In this document: positions 1 through 15,133 of the stretch, one piece after another
Layout: every line of letters starts with the position of its first letter
Position numbering within the stretch: position 1 is the stretch's first letter
NCBI RefSeq assembly: GCF_012275445.1
Contig: NZ_JAAZQK010000009.1
Span: 62,001 to 126,000 of the forward strand
Source of the DNA: Rhizobacter sp. SG703
GTDB taxonomy: Bacteria > Pseudomonadota > Gammaproteobacteria > Burkholderiales > Burkholderiaceae_C
DNA: 64,000 nucleotides
Direction of reading: 5' to 3'
Program-made: the position numbers and the translations under genes
The notes under the pieces: generated by a model
Databases searched by the model: none
The model's input: only the letters and a program-made list of their open reading frames with translations
What the model was told of the DNA's origin: nothing

Positions 1-252
1 GTCGATGCGGCCAATGCGCTGAGCACGATCGGGCCGCGCGCGCACCGCGTCGACACGCTCGAGTGCACCGTCTACGTCCGCCATGCGCAGGACCTGCCGA
101 CGGTGCGCGAGGTGCTGGCGCGGCGGCTCGGTGCCGATGCGCCGGCGCTGCGCAACGCGATCTACCTGCGCGCCGACGTGTGCCGCGCCGACCTGCTGGT
201 CGAGATCGAGGCGCATGGCATCGCGTCGGCTGCCACGCTGTCGCCCACATGA
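1..252 (+). CDS. C-terminal fragment of a chorismatase / pteridine-dependent dioxygenase-like protein (5' end outside window)
   Basis: The frame is open from the first base and stops at 250-252, giving 83 residues of a protein whose start lies outside the window. The tail (TLECTVYVRHAQDLPTV, then a run of alternating hydrophobics ending VEIEAHG) resembles the RidA-like C-terminal half of chorismatases of the XanB2/FkbO type, which hydrolyse chorismate to hydroxybenzoate and pyruvate. The stop overlaps the start of the next gene by 4 bases (ATGA), so the three genes at this edge are probably one operon. Family membership is judged from a short tail only; another RidA-fold protein is possible. 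An acyltransferase and a glycosyltransferase next door fit an aryl-polyene/xanthomonadin pigment cluster. Confidence 0.5.
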   Translation, partial: VDAANALSTIGPRAHRVDTLECTVYVRHAQDLPTVREVLARRLGADAPALRNAIYLRADVCRADLLVEIEAHGIASAATLSPT

Positions 253-1007
253 TCCGGCGCGCCTGGCAGCTCGCGTGTTTCTACCTGCTGCTGCTCGGGT
301 TGGGCCTGGCATCGCTCGCCTGGAACCTGGTCGCCGCGCTGATGCTGCCGGTGGTGCCGCGCCGGCGCGCGCAGGCCATCGGCCGGCATGTGGTCGCGAG
401 TTCGTACCGCGCGTTCTGGAACCTCGCGGCCGGCTTCGGGCTGATGGAGGTCGACAGCCAGGCGCTCGACCGGCTCAATGACGGCGCGACCGGGCTGGTC
501 GTGGTGGCCAACCACCCGAGCATGGTCGATGCGCTGCTGATCGTCGCGCGGTTGCGGCGCGGCGTGTGCATCATGAAGGGCGACCTGATGCGCAACGTGT
601 TCCTCGGCGCCGGCGCGCGGATCGCGCGCTACATCCCGAACGATTCGCCGCGCACGATGCTGCGGCATGCGATCGCGACCCTGCGCGAAGGTGCGCAGCT
701 GGTGATGTTTCCCGAGGGCACGCGCACCGAGGCCGGCGCGATGCTGAACCGCTTCCGCCCCGGCGTGACGGCGATCGCGCACAAGGCCGGCGTGCCGATC
801 CAGACGGTGTTCATCGAGACCGATTCGCCGTACCTGCGCAAGGGCTGGCCGATCTGGCGCGTGCCGCCGTTCCCGATGGCGTTCACGCTGCGGCTGGGCG
901 AGCGCTTCGAGCCGCGCGAGGGCGCTGCGCTGCCGCTGGACGAACTGGAGGCGTATTTTCGCAATGAGCTGTGCAAGAAGGAACTGGCCTTGAAAGAGCG
1001 GACGTGA
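249..1007 (+). CDS. lysophospholipid acyltransferase family protein (PlsC-like)
   Basis: A 252-residue protein of the PlsC fold. An N-terminal membrane segment (residues about 8-36) is followed by the acyltransferase motif NHPSMVD with His89 and Asp94 (HX4D) and the substrate-binding motif FPEGTRT at about 154-160. Such enzymes move an acyl chain from acyl-ACP or acyl-CoA to a hydroxyl acceptor at the inner membrane. The ATG at 249 overlaps the preceding stop by 4 bases and is preferred over an upstream in-frame codon at 63. The family-2 glycosyltransferase that follows overlaps it by 4 bases. Acyltransferases of this type occur in aryl-polyene and xanthomonadin clusters, where they are thought to help attach the polyene to a lipid head group; that role here is inferred from context. 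Confidence 0.85.
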   Translation: MIRRAWQLACFYLLLLGLGLASLAWNLVAALMLPVVPRRRAQAIGRHVVASSYRAFWNLAAGFGLMEVDSQALDRLNDGATGLVVVANHPSMVDALLIVARLRRGVCIMKGDLMRNVFLGAGARIARYIPNDSPRTMLRHAIATLREGAQLVMFPEGTRTEAGAMLNRFRPGVTAIAHKAGVPIQTVFIETDSPYLRKGWPIWRVPPFPMAFTLRLGERFEPREGAALPLDELEAYFRNELCKKELALKERT

Positions 1008-1777
1008 GCGCGATCCGCCAGGCGGTGCTGATCCCGAGCTACGACACCGGCGCAACGGTGTACGACACCGTGCGTGCCGCACGCGCGCAGTGGTCGCCGG
1101 TGTGGGTGGTGGTCGACGGCAGCACCGACGGCACGGCCGAGGGGCTGCAGCGGATGGCCGAGGCCGATGCGCAACTGCACGTGATCGTGCTGCCGCACAA
1201 CCAGGGCAAGGGCGCGGCGGTGCTGACCGGGCTGCAGGCGGCGCAGGCGGCGGGCTTCACGCACGTGCTGACGATGGATTCGGACGGGCAGCACCCGGCC
1301 GGGCTGATCCCGCAGTTCATGGCGACCTCGCAGCAGCACCCTGATGCGATGGTGCTGGGCAAGCCGGTGTTCGACGCATCGGCGCCGCTGCTGCGCGTGC
1401 GCGGGCGGCGCATCTCGAACGGCTGGACCGACCTGGAGACGCTGGGTGCCGGCATCGGCGATTCGCTGTACGGCTTTCGCGTGTACCCGGTCGGGCCGCT
1501 GATCGCGGTGATGCGCCGCCAGCCGTGGATGCGGCGCTTCGATTTCGACACCGAAGCGGTGGTGCGGCTCGCGTGGCGCGGCATCGCACCGATCAACCTG
1601 CCGGCACCGGTGAAGTACCTGACGGCGGAGGAGGGCGGCGTCTCGCACTTCCGCTACGGGCGCGACAACGTGCTGCTGACGTGGATGCACGCGCGCTTGA
1701 TGGTGGAGTTTCTGCTGCGGCTGCCGGTGCTGGCGTGGCGGCGCCTGTTGAAGAAACCGCCGTTCCAATACAAGTAG
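1004..1777 (+). CDS. glycosyltransferase family 2 protein
   Basis: A 257-residue GT-A fold glycosyltransferase. It opens with the GT2 signature LIPSYDTG, followed by VVVDGSTDGT (nucleotide-sugar binding), NQGKGAAVLTGL and the metal-binding acidic motif MDSDGQH. The C-terminus is basic and hydrophobic (MVEFLLRLPVLAWRRLL) and may dock on the inner membrane, as in dolichol-phosphate-sugar-synthase-like enzymes. The GTG at 1004 overlaps the acyltransferase stop by 4 bases and is preferred over the GTG at 971. Sugar donor and acceptor cannot be read from the sequence. Position after the acyltransferase and chorismatase-like gene suggests it decorates or anchors a pigment or lipid. Confidence 0.85.
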   Translation: MSAIRQAVLIPSYDTGATVYDTVRAARAQWSPVWVVVDGSTDGTAEGLQRMAEADAQLHVIVLPHNQGKGAAVLTGLQAAQAAGFTHVLTMDSDGQHPAGLIPQFMATSQQHPDAMVLGKPVFDASAPLLRVRGRRISNGWTDLETLGAGIGDSLYGFRVYPVGPLIAVMRRQPWMRRFDFDTEAVVRLAWRGIAPINLPAPVKYLTAEEGGVSHFRYGRDNVLLTWMHARLMVEFLLRLPVLAWRRLLKKPPFQYK

Positions 1778-1795
1778 CCCGGATTGGCATCCGGG
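1778..1795. repeat. short palindromic intergenic repeat, copy 1
   Basis: CCCGGATTGGCATCCGGG is an 18-base hairpin (7-base arms, 4-base loop) just after the glycosyltransferase stop and before the convergent sdaA stop, followed by CGAC. The same arms, loop size and trailing CGAC recur at 6159-6176 in the opposite orientation. It may act as a transcript end for the convergent genes, but there is no T-tract. Confidence 0.55.
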
Positions 1796-1802
1796 CGACG
1801 GC

Positions 1803-3194
1803 TCAGCACTCGACGATGTTCACCGCCAACCCGCCCCGCGCTGTTTCCTTGTACTTCGTCATCATGTCCGCGCCGGTGTCGCGCATCGTCTTGATGACCT
1901 TGTCGAGGCTCACGTGGTGCGTGCCGTCGCCGCGCATCGCCATGCGGGCCGCGTTGATCGCCTTCACCGACGCGATCGCGTTGCGCTCGATGCACGGGAT
2001 CTGCACCAGCCCGCCGACCGGGTCGCAGGTAAGCCCCAGGTGGTGCTCCATGCCGATCTCGGCGGCGTTCTCCACCTGCTCCGGCGTGCCGCCCAGCACC
2101 GCGCACAGCGCGCCGGCGGCCATCGAGCAGGCGACGCCGACCTCGCCCTGGCAGCCGACCTCGGCGCCGCTGATCGACGCGTTCTCCTTGTAGAGGATGC
2201 CGATCGCCGCGGCCGTCAGCAGGAAGTCGACGATGCCGGCCGGCGTCGCACCTGCGACGAAGCGAGCGTAGTAGTGCAGCACCGCCGGCACGATGCCGGC
2301 CGCGCCATTGGTCGGCGCCGTCACGACGCGCCCGCCGGCGGCGTTCTCTTCATTGACGGCCAGCGCGTACAGGTTCACCCAGTCCAGCACCTGCAGCGGA
2401 TCGCGCAGCGCCGCTTCGGGGTTCGACGACAGCTGCCGGTGCAGGTCGGCGGCGCGCCGGCGCACCTTGAAGCCGCCGGGCAGGACGCCGTCGGTGCGCG
2501 AGCCGCGCGCGACGCAGTCCTGCATCACCTGCCAGATGTGCAGCAGCCCGGCATCGATCTCGTCGTCGCTGCGCCAGTGGCGCTCGTTGCGCCGCATGAT
2601 CTGCGCGATGCTGCAGCGTTCGCGCGCGGCGATCGCCAGCAGGTCGGCGCCCGAATGGAAGGGCAGCGGCAGCACCGTGGTGTCGGGCGCCAGCACCTTC
2701 TGCTTGCTGCCGTCGGCGGCCAGTTCTTCGCTGACGACGAAGCCGCCGCCGACCGAATACCAGGTGCGCGCGCACAGCTCGGCCCCGTCGCCGTCGAACG
2801 CGATGAAGCGCATGCCGTTGGCATGGAAGGGCAGCGTCTGCCGGCGGTAGAAGACGAGGTCGGTCTTCTCGTTGAAGGCCACCGCGTGCTCGCCGAGCAG
2901 CTTCAGTTGCCTGCCGCCGCGGATCGCGTCGAGGTGGGCCGGGATGGCATCGGGGTCGACGCGATCGGGCTCATGCCCGGCTAACCCGAGCAGGACCGCC
3001 TTGTCGGTGCCGTGGCCCTTGCCGGTGGCGCCGAGCGAGCCGTACAGCTCGGCCTGCACGCGCTGCGTGCGGCCGAGCAGCCCATCGTGCTGCAGCCGCA
3101 GCGCGAAGAGCCGCGCGGCGCGCATCGGCCCGACCGTGTGCGAGCTCGACGGGCCGATGCCGATCTTGAACAGGTCGAAGACCGACACGGCCAT
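1803..3194 (-). CDS. sdaA: L-serine ammonia-lyase, iron-sulfur dependent
   Basis: A 463-residue single-chain L-serine dehydratase that converts L-serine to pyruvate and ammonia with a [4Fe-4S] cluster. It starts [19 protein letters not shown], the usual N-terminal signature, and carries the beta-domain region [17 protein letters not shown] and the C-terminal cysteine region ([27 protein letters not shown]) that holds the cluster ligands. Length matches the family (about 455). It begins 26 bases after gcvP on the same strand, with GGGAG upstream of the ATG, so it is probably the last gene of the gcvTHP operon and under the same glycine riboswitch. That gives a route from glycine through serine to pyruvate, with the serine hydroxymethyltransferase step encoded elsewhere. 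Confidence 0.97.
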   Translation of the reverse strand: MAVSVFDLFKIGIGPSSSHTVGPMRAARLFALRLQHDGLLGRTQRVQAELYGSLGATGKGHGTDKAVLLGLAGHEPDRVDPDAIPAHLDAIRGGRQLKLLGEHAVAFNEKTDLVFYRRQTLPFHANGMRFIAFDGDGAELCARTWYSVGGGFVVSEELAADGSKQKVLAPDTTVLPLPFHSGADLLAIAARERCSIAQIMRRNERHWRSDDEIDAGLLHIWQVMQDCVARGSRTDGVLPGGFKVRRRAADLHRQLSSNPEAALRDPLQVLDWVNLYALAVNEENAAGGRVVTAPTNGAAGIVPAVLHYYARFVAGATPAGIVDFLLTAAAIGILYKENASISGAEVGCQGEVGVACSMAAGALCAVLGGTPEQVENAAEIGMEHHLGLTCDPVGGLVQIPCIERNAIASVKAINAARMAMRGDGTHHVSLDKVIKTMRDTGADMMTKYKETARGGLAVNIVEC

Positions 3195-3220
3195 CAGGCG
3201 CTCCCGGTGGGTGGATCAGT

Positions 3221-6121
<2,901 letters not shown>

Positions 6122-6158
6122 GGCAGTTCCGAATGAAGAGAGGTTGGGCAAGTCGTCG

Positions 6159-6176
6159 CCCGGATGTCGATCCGGG
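6159..6176. repeat. short palindromic intergenic repeat, copy 2
   Basis: CCCGGATGTCGATCCGGG has the same 7-base arms as the element at 1778-1795. Read on the minus strand it is also followed by CGAC, so the two copies are in opposite orientation. It lies in the gcvH-gcvP spacer and could stabilise the 3' end of upstream message or lower expression of downstream genes. Confidence 0.55.
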
Positions 6177-6189
6177 ACCGCGGCAAGCC

Positions 6190-6564
6190 TCAGGCGTTTT
6201 TCACGAGCTCGTCGTAGGCCGGCTGGTCCATCAGCTGGTCGAACTCGCCCATGTCGGTGACGTGCACCTTGAAGAACCAGCCGTTGCCCAGCGGGTCGCT
6301 GTTGGCGAGCGACGGGTCGGCGCGCAGCGCTTCATTGACCTCGACGATCTCGCCGGCCACCGGCATGTACAGGTCGGCTGCGGCCTTCACCGATTCGACG
6401 ACCCCGGCGACTTCGCCCTTCTTGAAGCTGCGGCCGACTTCCGGCAGGTCGACGAAGACCACGTCGCCCAGCGCGTCCTGCGCATGGACCGTGATGCCGA
6501 CGGTGGCGGCCTCGTGGTCTTCGATGTTGATCCACTCGTGGTCGGGGGTGTACATGGTCGTCAT
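6190..6564 (-). CDS. gcvH: glycine cleavage system protein H
   Basis: A 124-residue lipoyl carrier protein that shuttles the aminomethyl intermediate between GcvP, GcvT and the dihydrolipoyl dehydrogenase. The lipoylation site is Lys60 in [13 protein letters not shown]. The family start pattern YTPDHEWI and the C-terminal NGWFFKV are present. The ATG at 6564 is preceded by AGGAG at suitable distance. It lies 71 bases after gcvT and 68 bases before gcvP in the same operon. Confidence 0.97.
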   Translation of the reverse strand: MTTMYTPDHEWINIEDHEAATVGITVHAQDALGDVVFVDLPEVGRSFKKGEVAGVVESVKAAADLYMPVAGEIVEVNEALRADPSLANSDPLGNGWFFKVHVTDMGEFDQLMDQPAYDELVKNA

Positions 6565-6635
6565 CTGGGGCTCCTTGGGACGAAGTCGAAAAAAAAGGAA
6601 GGGACGCTGACCGGCAGCGCGATCGACGGCGGCGA

Positions 6636-7754
6636 TCAGCCGCGGAAATACCGGTGCGGCGAGAACGGCATCGGCGCGACGCGCATCGGCTGCCGCTTGC
6701 CGCGCACCTCGGCGAACACCTCGTGGTGCGGCAGTGCATGGTTGCCGGCGAGGTAGGCCATCGCGATCGGCTGGTCGACGCTGGGCGACAGCGTGCCGCT
6801 GGTCACGTGGCCGAGCTTGTGGCCCTGGCCGTCGACGATGGTGGCGCCTTCGCGCACCGGCACGCGCTCGAGGCCGAGCAGGCCGACGCGCTTGTTGGTC
6901 GGGCCGTGGGCGAGCTGGCCGTCGATCACGCCGGCACCGGGGTAGCCGCCGTGGCGCGCGCCGCCGGCGCGCCGCACTTTCTGGATCGCCCAGGTCAGGC
7001 CGGCCTCGACCGGCGTGGTCTTCTCGTCGATGTCGTGGCCGTACAGGCACAGCCCGGCTTCCAGGCGCAGCGTGTCGCGCGCACCGAGGCCGCAGGGCTT
7101 GACCTCGGGCTGCGCGAGCAGCGCGCGGGCGAGCGCCTCGGCCTGGTCGGCGGCGACCGAGATCTCGAAGCCGTCTTCGCCGGTGTAGCCGGAGCGGGTC
7201 ACGAAGCAGTCGGCGCCGGCGAGCGTCAGCGCGCGGCCGGTCATGAAGGTGAGGGAAGCAGCATCGGCGTTCAGACGCGCGAGCGCCTTGACGGCCTGCG
7301 GGCCCTGCAGCGCGAGCAACGCACGGTCGGGCAGCGGCTGCACGGTGCACTTGTGGCCGATGTGGGTCACCATGTGCCGGATGTCGGCGTCCTTGCAGGC
7401 GGCGTTGACGATGACCAGCAGGTCCGTCTCGCGGCGCGTGATCATCAGGTCGTCGAGGATGCCGCCGCTGGCGTTGGTGAAGAAGCCGTAGCGCTGCTTG
7501 CCGACCGCGAGGTCGACGATGTCGACCGGCACCAGCGATTCGAGGGCCTTCGCGGCGTCGGGGCCGACCAGGCGGACCTGGCCCATGTGGGAGACGTCGA
7601 ACAGCGAAGCGGCGCTGCGGCAGTGCCGGTGCTCGGCGATGATGCCGCCGGGGTAGTTCACCGGCATCTCGTAACCGGCGAAGGGCACCATCTTGGCGCC
7701 GAGTTCGAGATGCAGTGCGTAGAGCGGGGTCTTCAGCAGTTCGGCAGCGGACAT
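6636..7754 (-). CDS. gcvT: glycine cleavage system aminomethyltransferase, T-protein
   Basis: A 372-residue folate-dependent enzyme that releases ammonia from aminomethyl-lipoyl-GcvH and makes 5,10-methylene-tetrahydrofolate. It shows the N-terminal substrate region MVPFAGYEMPVNYPGG, LFDVSHMGQV, and the folate-site region GYTGEDGFEI. The ATG at 7754 (MSAAELLKTPLY) has GGAG 6 bases upstream and fits homologues; an ATG at 7772 would add 6 residues. It is the first gene after the tandem glycine riboswitch, so it heads the gcvT-gcvH-gcvP-sdaA operon. Confidence 0.96.
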   Translation of the reverse strand: MSAAELLKTPLYALHLELGAKMVPFAGYEMPVNYPGGIIAEHRHCRSAASLFDVSHMGQVRLVGPDAAKALESLVPVDIVDLAVGKQRYGFFTNASGGILDDLMITRRETDLLVIVNAACKDADIRHMVTHIGHKCTVQPLPDRALLALQGPQAVKALARLNADAASLTFMTGRALTLAGADCFVTRSGYTGEDGFEISVAADQAEALARALLAQPEVKPCGLGARDTLRLEAGLCLYGHDIDEKTTPVEAGLTWAIQKVRRAGGARHGGYPGAGVIDGQLAHGPTNKRVGLLGLERVPVREGATIVDGQGHKLGHVTSGTLSPSVDQPIAMAYLAGNHALPHHEVFAEVRGKRQPMRVAPMPFSPHRYFRG

Positions 7755-7812
7755 GTTCTTCTCCGAGGGCATTCACCGATCCAACGTGTCGCCATGACGG
7801 CCGACGCGTTGG

Positions 7813-8030
7813 GGATGCCCTCTCTGTCCGCTTTACCTGAGAGATTGGCGGCCTCCGGATCCCGGTCGACCGCTTGCCCCTTCGGTGGACCCACTCGAGG
7901 TGAGCCTCTCTCCAGCGAGGAACGCCCCTTGCGGGGCGCTTGCCAGTCCTTTTGCCTGAGCGTTCGAGCCGGCATCGCTGCCGGTCCTGCGCCTTCGGCG
8001 GCTTCGCGTGGAAGCTCTCTCCTGGCGGCG
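7813..8030 (-). promoter_or_regulatory. tandem glycine riboswitch upstream of gcvT
   Basis: Read on the minus strand, this leader has two consecutive glycine aptamers. Aptamer 1 begins with GGAGAGAGC near 8022, has the conserved GCCGAAGG-type bulge near 7990, and closes with CTCAGGCAAAAGGAC near 7960-7946. Aptamer 2 begins with CTGGAGAGAGG near 7915, has CACCGAAGGGGCAAG near 7885, and closes with ATCTCTCAGGTAAAGCGGAC near 7844-7826. These are the conserved strings of the family. It ends about 60 bases before gcvT. Glycine binding would be expected to turn the gcv operon on. Exact ends are approximate. Confidence 0.95.
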
Positions 8031-8060
8031 CGAGTTTAGCCCGGAAAGAGCCCGGCTACG

Positions 8061-8324
8061 TCAGCGGCCGTTCGCGCCCACCGGCGTCATCATGCGGCTG
8101 GTGCCGTCGCGAATGCGCTCGGCATCGGCGCGGGCCGCATCGATCTCTTCCGGCGTCATCGGCCGGCAGGTGCCGCGGCGGGCGATGTTGCTGCCGAGGC
8201 CGGCTTCGGCGGGGCACTTGGCGGGAGCCGCCGCGGCCTGCTGGCCGGTGGGCTTCGGTGCGGGGTCGGAGGCACAGGCGGCCAGCAGCGCGCACAGGGC
8301 TGCCAGGGGAATCAGTCGCGTCAT
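8061..8324 (-). CDS. small lipoprotein of unknown function
   Basis: An 87-residue protein starting [17 protein letters not shown], a clear lipoprotein signal with the lipidated cysteine at residue 17. The mature part is an Ala/Pro-rich linker followed by a short domain with two cysteines ([34 protein letters not shown]). No enzyme motif is visible. I do not recognise the family; short proteins of this kind are common in Burkholderiales. The ATG at 8324 was chosen because the signal peptide begins there; an upstream ATG would bury it. A 12-base palindrome (GTTGTCGACAAC, 8345-8356) sits 20 bases upstream and could be an operator. The gene stands alone between the hybrid kinase and the glycine riboswitch. 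Confidence 0.7.
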   Translation of the reverse strand: MTRLIPLAALCALLAACASDPAPKPTGQQAAAAPAKCPAEAGLGSNIARRGTCRPMTPEEIDAARADAERIRDGTSRMMTPVGANGR

Positions 8325-8526
8325 GGTGAGGTGGAAGGGAGGAAGTTGTCGACAACGAATCGCGCGGGCGCGATGCAGGGTTCGAGAGGATAGCGGGTCG
8401 GGCTGCGCACGGGCAACGTTCATCGAAGCACTGCATCACGATGGCGGACTGCGAGTCTGCGTCCTGGATGATGCAGCGGAGGCGATGCCCGGGCCTGTCG
8501 AGCGTGGACTCTATGTCGGCGCTGCG

Positions 8527-11789
<3,263 letters not shown>

Positions 11790-11790
<1 letters not shown>

Positions 11791-13376
11791 CACCGCGGCA
11801 GGCCGAGCGAGGCCCGGTAGACGCGCCGCTGGGCCTCGCGCCCGAGGCGGATCGTGATCTCCTCGAAGTCGACCGCCGTCGCCTTCAGCGCCGCCTGCGG
11901 GCTCAGCTGGCCGGCCGCGGCTTCGGCCAGGTGCACGTCGAGCGCCTGCCAGTAGCTGAAGGCCCCGGGGATGCGCAGGTACGGGAACTGCAACGGGTTG
12001 CTGAAGTTCTCGAAGTACGCATGCAGGTAGTCGCGGACATCGGCCTCGTTCCAGCCGGCATCGAGGTAGGTCTCGATGCGCGCGGTGCCGTCGGGCGGCA
12101 GGAAATGGAAGCTGCGCCCGGGGTCGATGCCGTCCCAGCCGCGCACCGCATACACCTTCGACTTCTCCTTCGTCGCCATCAGTGCGAACAGGTAATAGGC
12201 GGCCTCCGGGGACTTGGCGTATTTCGAGATCACCCCGGCCCACGAGCCGCCTGTGGTGTTGCCGACCAGGTTGGGCTTCGCGGTCTTGATCCACCGGCCG
12301 GCCGGGATGCTGTAGTACGACAGCGTGCCGGGCATCGGCGCCGAGCCGATCCGCCCGCGCACCCTGCTGCCTTCGTCCTGCGCCAGCGCGCCCAGGTCGC
12401 CCCAGGTGAAGGCGAGCGCCGCGCGGCCGGACAGGAACAGGTCCCAGCTCTTGCCGAGGTCCCAGCTGAGCATGTCCTTCGGGCCGAACTGCACCAGGTC
12501 GACCAGCGCCTCGAGCGCGCGCACGTGGCCCGGGCTCTCGATCAGCGGCTTCATGGTCTTCGGGTCGAACCAGTACAGCCCGGGGTTGTCCGGCCCGATC
12601 ACGAACGGCGCCGAGAAGGACATGAAATGGAACATGCCCTGGGCGCCGACCTTCAGGTGCAGCGTCAGCCCGTGGTCCGGCACGCCGTCGCCGTTCAGGT
12701 CCTGGCCGTTGAAGTACTCGGCCACGTCGCGGAACTGGGCCCAGGTGGCCGGCACGCCCAGCGCGTAGCCGTAGCGGGCGGCGAACGCGGCGCGGTGCCG
12801 CGGGTCGGCCAGCAGGTCGCGGCGGTAGTACATGACCTGGCCGTCGTGGTCGTTGGCGATCATGTACTTCCTGCCCGCATAGCTCAGCAGGCGCCGCGGT
12901 GCCGGCAGCACCTCGTCGATGTCCCAGGACGGGAAGCGCGGGTCCCTGTAGAGCTTGTCGTACGGGACGATGTGCTCGCCCGCCGCCAGCTCGCCCAGCC
13001 ACCAGGCGCCGGCATACGCGGCGTCGTACCGGCCGGTGCCGTTGGTCAGGTCGGCCATGAAGTGCGGGAACAGCTCCTGGTGGGTGACCTGCGCGAAGCT
13101 CAGCGTGGCGCCGGTGGCGGCCTCGAACTCGGCCTTCAGCTCGCCCAGCGAGCCGGCGTCGCGTTCCTTCACCATCAGCACCGTCACGCGCTGGCCGGCG
13201 AACGGGCACGCCCCCGGCTTGCACGGCGGCACGACCCGCGGCGGGACGATGGCGCCGGCTTTCACCACCGAGGTCTTGTACTCCTCCGACGCCGGCGGCC
13301 TGGCGTCCTGTGCCGAGGCCGCGAATGCAAACGCCGCTGCGGCCGCTGCGGCGAACCAGCCCACGATCGTGTCCAT
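11790..13376 (-). CDS. periplasmic extracellular solute-binding protein, paralog B
   Basis: A 528-residue exported protein of the ABC family-1 (carbohydrate-type) solute-binding fold. The signal peptide ends FAFAASAQD. Features shared with the adjacent paralog are a two-cysteine motif [35 protein letters not shown], an EF-hand-like loop [11 protein letters not shown] suited to calcium, and [22 protein letters not shown] lies 6 bases before the ATG at 13376, which decides the start. It ends by overlapping the hybrid kinase start by one base. No ABC permease or ATPase gene is nearby, so a role as a ligand-presenting partner of the kinase, rather than in uptake, is the better inference. The ligand is unknown. 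Confidence 0.85.
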
Positions 13377-13407
13377 GCCTGTCCTCCTGCTGCCGGCTGC
13401 AGCCCGG

Positions 13408-15000
13408 TCACAGTCCCGACGACGAGCGGTATGCACGCCGTTGCCTGTCGCGCCCGAGCCGGATGGTGATCTCTTCGAAGTCCACCGCCGCGGCCTTCAG
13501 CGCCGCTTCGGGACTCAGCTGCCCCGACGTCGCCTCCGCGAGGTGGAGGTCCAGCGCCAGCCAGTAGCTGTAGGCCCCGGGGATGCGCAGGTAGGGCAGC
13601 TGCAGCGGGTTGGTGTAGGTGTCGTGGTAGGCCTGCAGGAAGTCGCGCACGTCGGCCGTGTCCCAGCCGGCGCGCACATAGGTCTCGATCTTCGCGGTGC
13701 CCATCGGCGGCAGGAAGTGATAGCGCCGGCCCGGGTCGACGCCGTCCCACCCGCGTGCGGCATAGACCTCGGACTTGGCCTGCGTGGCCATCAGCGCGAG
13801 CAGGTAGTAGGCGGCCTCCGGCGACTTCGAGAAGCGCGAGATCACGCCGGCCCACGAGCCGCCGGTGGTGTTGCCCACGCGGTTCGGCGTGGCGCTGCGC
13901 AGCCATTGCCGCTGCGCGATGCCGTAGTACTCCGGCACACCCGGCAGCTGGGCCGAGCCGACCTTGCCGCGCACCTGGCTGCCGGCCTGCTGCGCCAGTG
14001 CGCCGAGGTCGCCCCAGGTGACTGCCAGCGCGGCACGGCCGGCCAGGAAGTGGTCCCAGCCGCGGCCCAGGTCCCAGCGCAGCATCTCCTTCGGGCCGAA
14101 CTCGACCAGGCCGACCAGCACCGTCAGCGCACGCACGTGGCCGGGGCTGTCGATCAGCGGCTTCATCGTCTGCGGGTCGAACCAGTAGAGGCCGGGATTG
14201 GCCGGCCCGATGACGAAGGGCGCCGACAGCGACATGAACTGGAACATGCCCTGCACGCCGGCCATCAGCGGCAGCACCACGCCGTGGTCGGGCTGGCCGT
14301 CGCCGTTGAGGTCCTTGCCGTTGAAATAGGCCGCGACGTCGTGGAACTCGTCCCAGGTGGCCGGCACGCCCAGCGGCCGGCCGTAGGCCTTCTGGAAGGC
14401 GGCCCGGTGCACAGGGTCTTCGAGCAGGTCGCGGCGGTAGTACATCACCTGCCCGTCATGGTCGTTGGCCACCATGTACTTGTGCCCGCCGTACTGCAGC
14501 AGGCTGCGCGGCGCCGGCAGCACCTGGTCGATGTCCCAGGCCGGGAAGCGCCGGTCCTTGTAGAAGCGGTCGTAGGGCAGCAGGTAGTTGCCTTCGACCA
14601 GCTCGCCCAGCCACCAGGCGCCGGCGATGCAGGCGTCGTAGGTGCCGCTGCCGGCGGTCAGGTCGGCGGTCAGGGTGCTGAAGACTTCTTCGGTCGGGCG
14701 CCGCACGATCGTCAGCGTCGCGCCGGTGGCGGCCTCGAATTCGGCCTTGACCTCGTCGATCGGCGCGCCGATCGGCTGGCCGTCGGTCACCAGCAGGCTG
14801 ACGTTCTGGCCGGCGAACGGGCAACGGCCCGGCGTGCAGGGCGGTGCGACGCGCGGCGGCACCAGTTCGCCGGGCCTGACCACGGCCGAGTCGGACCCTT
14901 TCAGCTTGCCGGGTGGACCGCCTGCCTGCGCGGCGAAGCCAAAGGCCCAGAGGCTCGCGGCCAGCGGCCACAAGTTCCGGCACCGAAGCCATCGACGCAT
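13408..15000 (-). CDS. periplasmic extracellular solute-binding protein, paralog A
   Basis: A 530-residue exported protein, closely similar throughout to the next gene, from which it is separated by 31 bases. The signal peptide ([20 protein letters not shown], ending AAQA) starts at 15000. It has the same cysteine pair ([11 protein letters not shown]), the same EF-hand-like loop ([11 protein letters not shown]), the same [16 protein letters not shown] segment and the same C-terminal EEITIRLGR. The two differ most at the N-terminus and near the predicted binding cleft ([12 protein letters not shown] against [12 protein letters not shown]), which could mean different ligands. It is probably the first gene of a three-gene unit ending in the hybrid kinase. 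A promoter was not recognised in the 133 bases upstream. Confidence 0.84.
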   Translation of the reverse strand: MRRWLRCRNLWPLAASLWAFGFAAQAGGPPGKLKGSDSAVVRPGELVPPRVAPPCTPGRCPFAGQNVSLLVTDGQPIGAPIDEVKAEFEAATGATLTIVRRPTEEVFSTLTADLTAGSGTYDACIAGAWWLGELVEGNYLLPYDRFYKDRRFPAWDIDQVLPAPRSLLQYGGHKYMVANDHDGQVMYYRRDLLEDPVHRAAFQKAYGRPLGVPATWDEFHDVAAYFNGKDLNGDGQPDHGVVLPLMAGVQGMFQFMSLSAPFVIGPANPGLYWFDPQTMKPLIDSPGHVRALTVLVGLVEFGPKEMLRWDLGRGWDHFLAGRAALAVTWGDLGALAQQAGSQVRGKVGSAQLPGVPEYYGIAQRQWLRSATPNRVGNTTGGSWAGVISRFSKSPEAAYYLLALMATQAKSEVYAARGWDGVDPGRRYHFLPPMGTAKIETYVRAGWDTADVRDFLQAYHDTYTNPLQLPYLRIPGAYSYWLALDLHLAEATSGQLSPEAALKAAAVDFEEITIRLGRDRQRRAYRSSSGL

Positions 15001-15133
15001 GATCAAGAAGATCTCCAGCGCCCGCCGCACCGTCAGGCTGTGTTGCGTGCTCCCTGCGGCGATCTTGCTCCGAAGTTCGGCAAATGCAATCCCCGGACTA
15101 TCCCCCGGCCATTCCGGCAATGCCGGCCGGACG

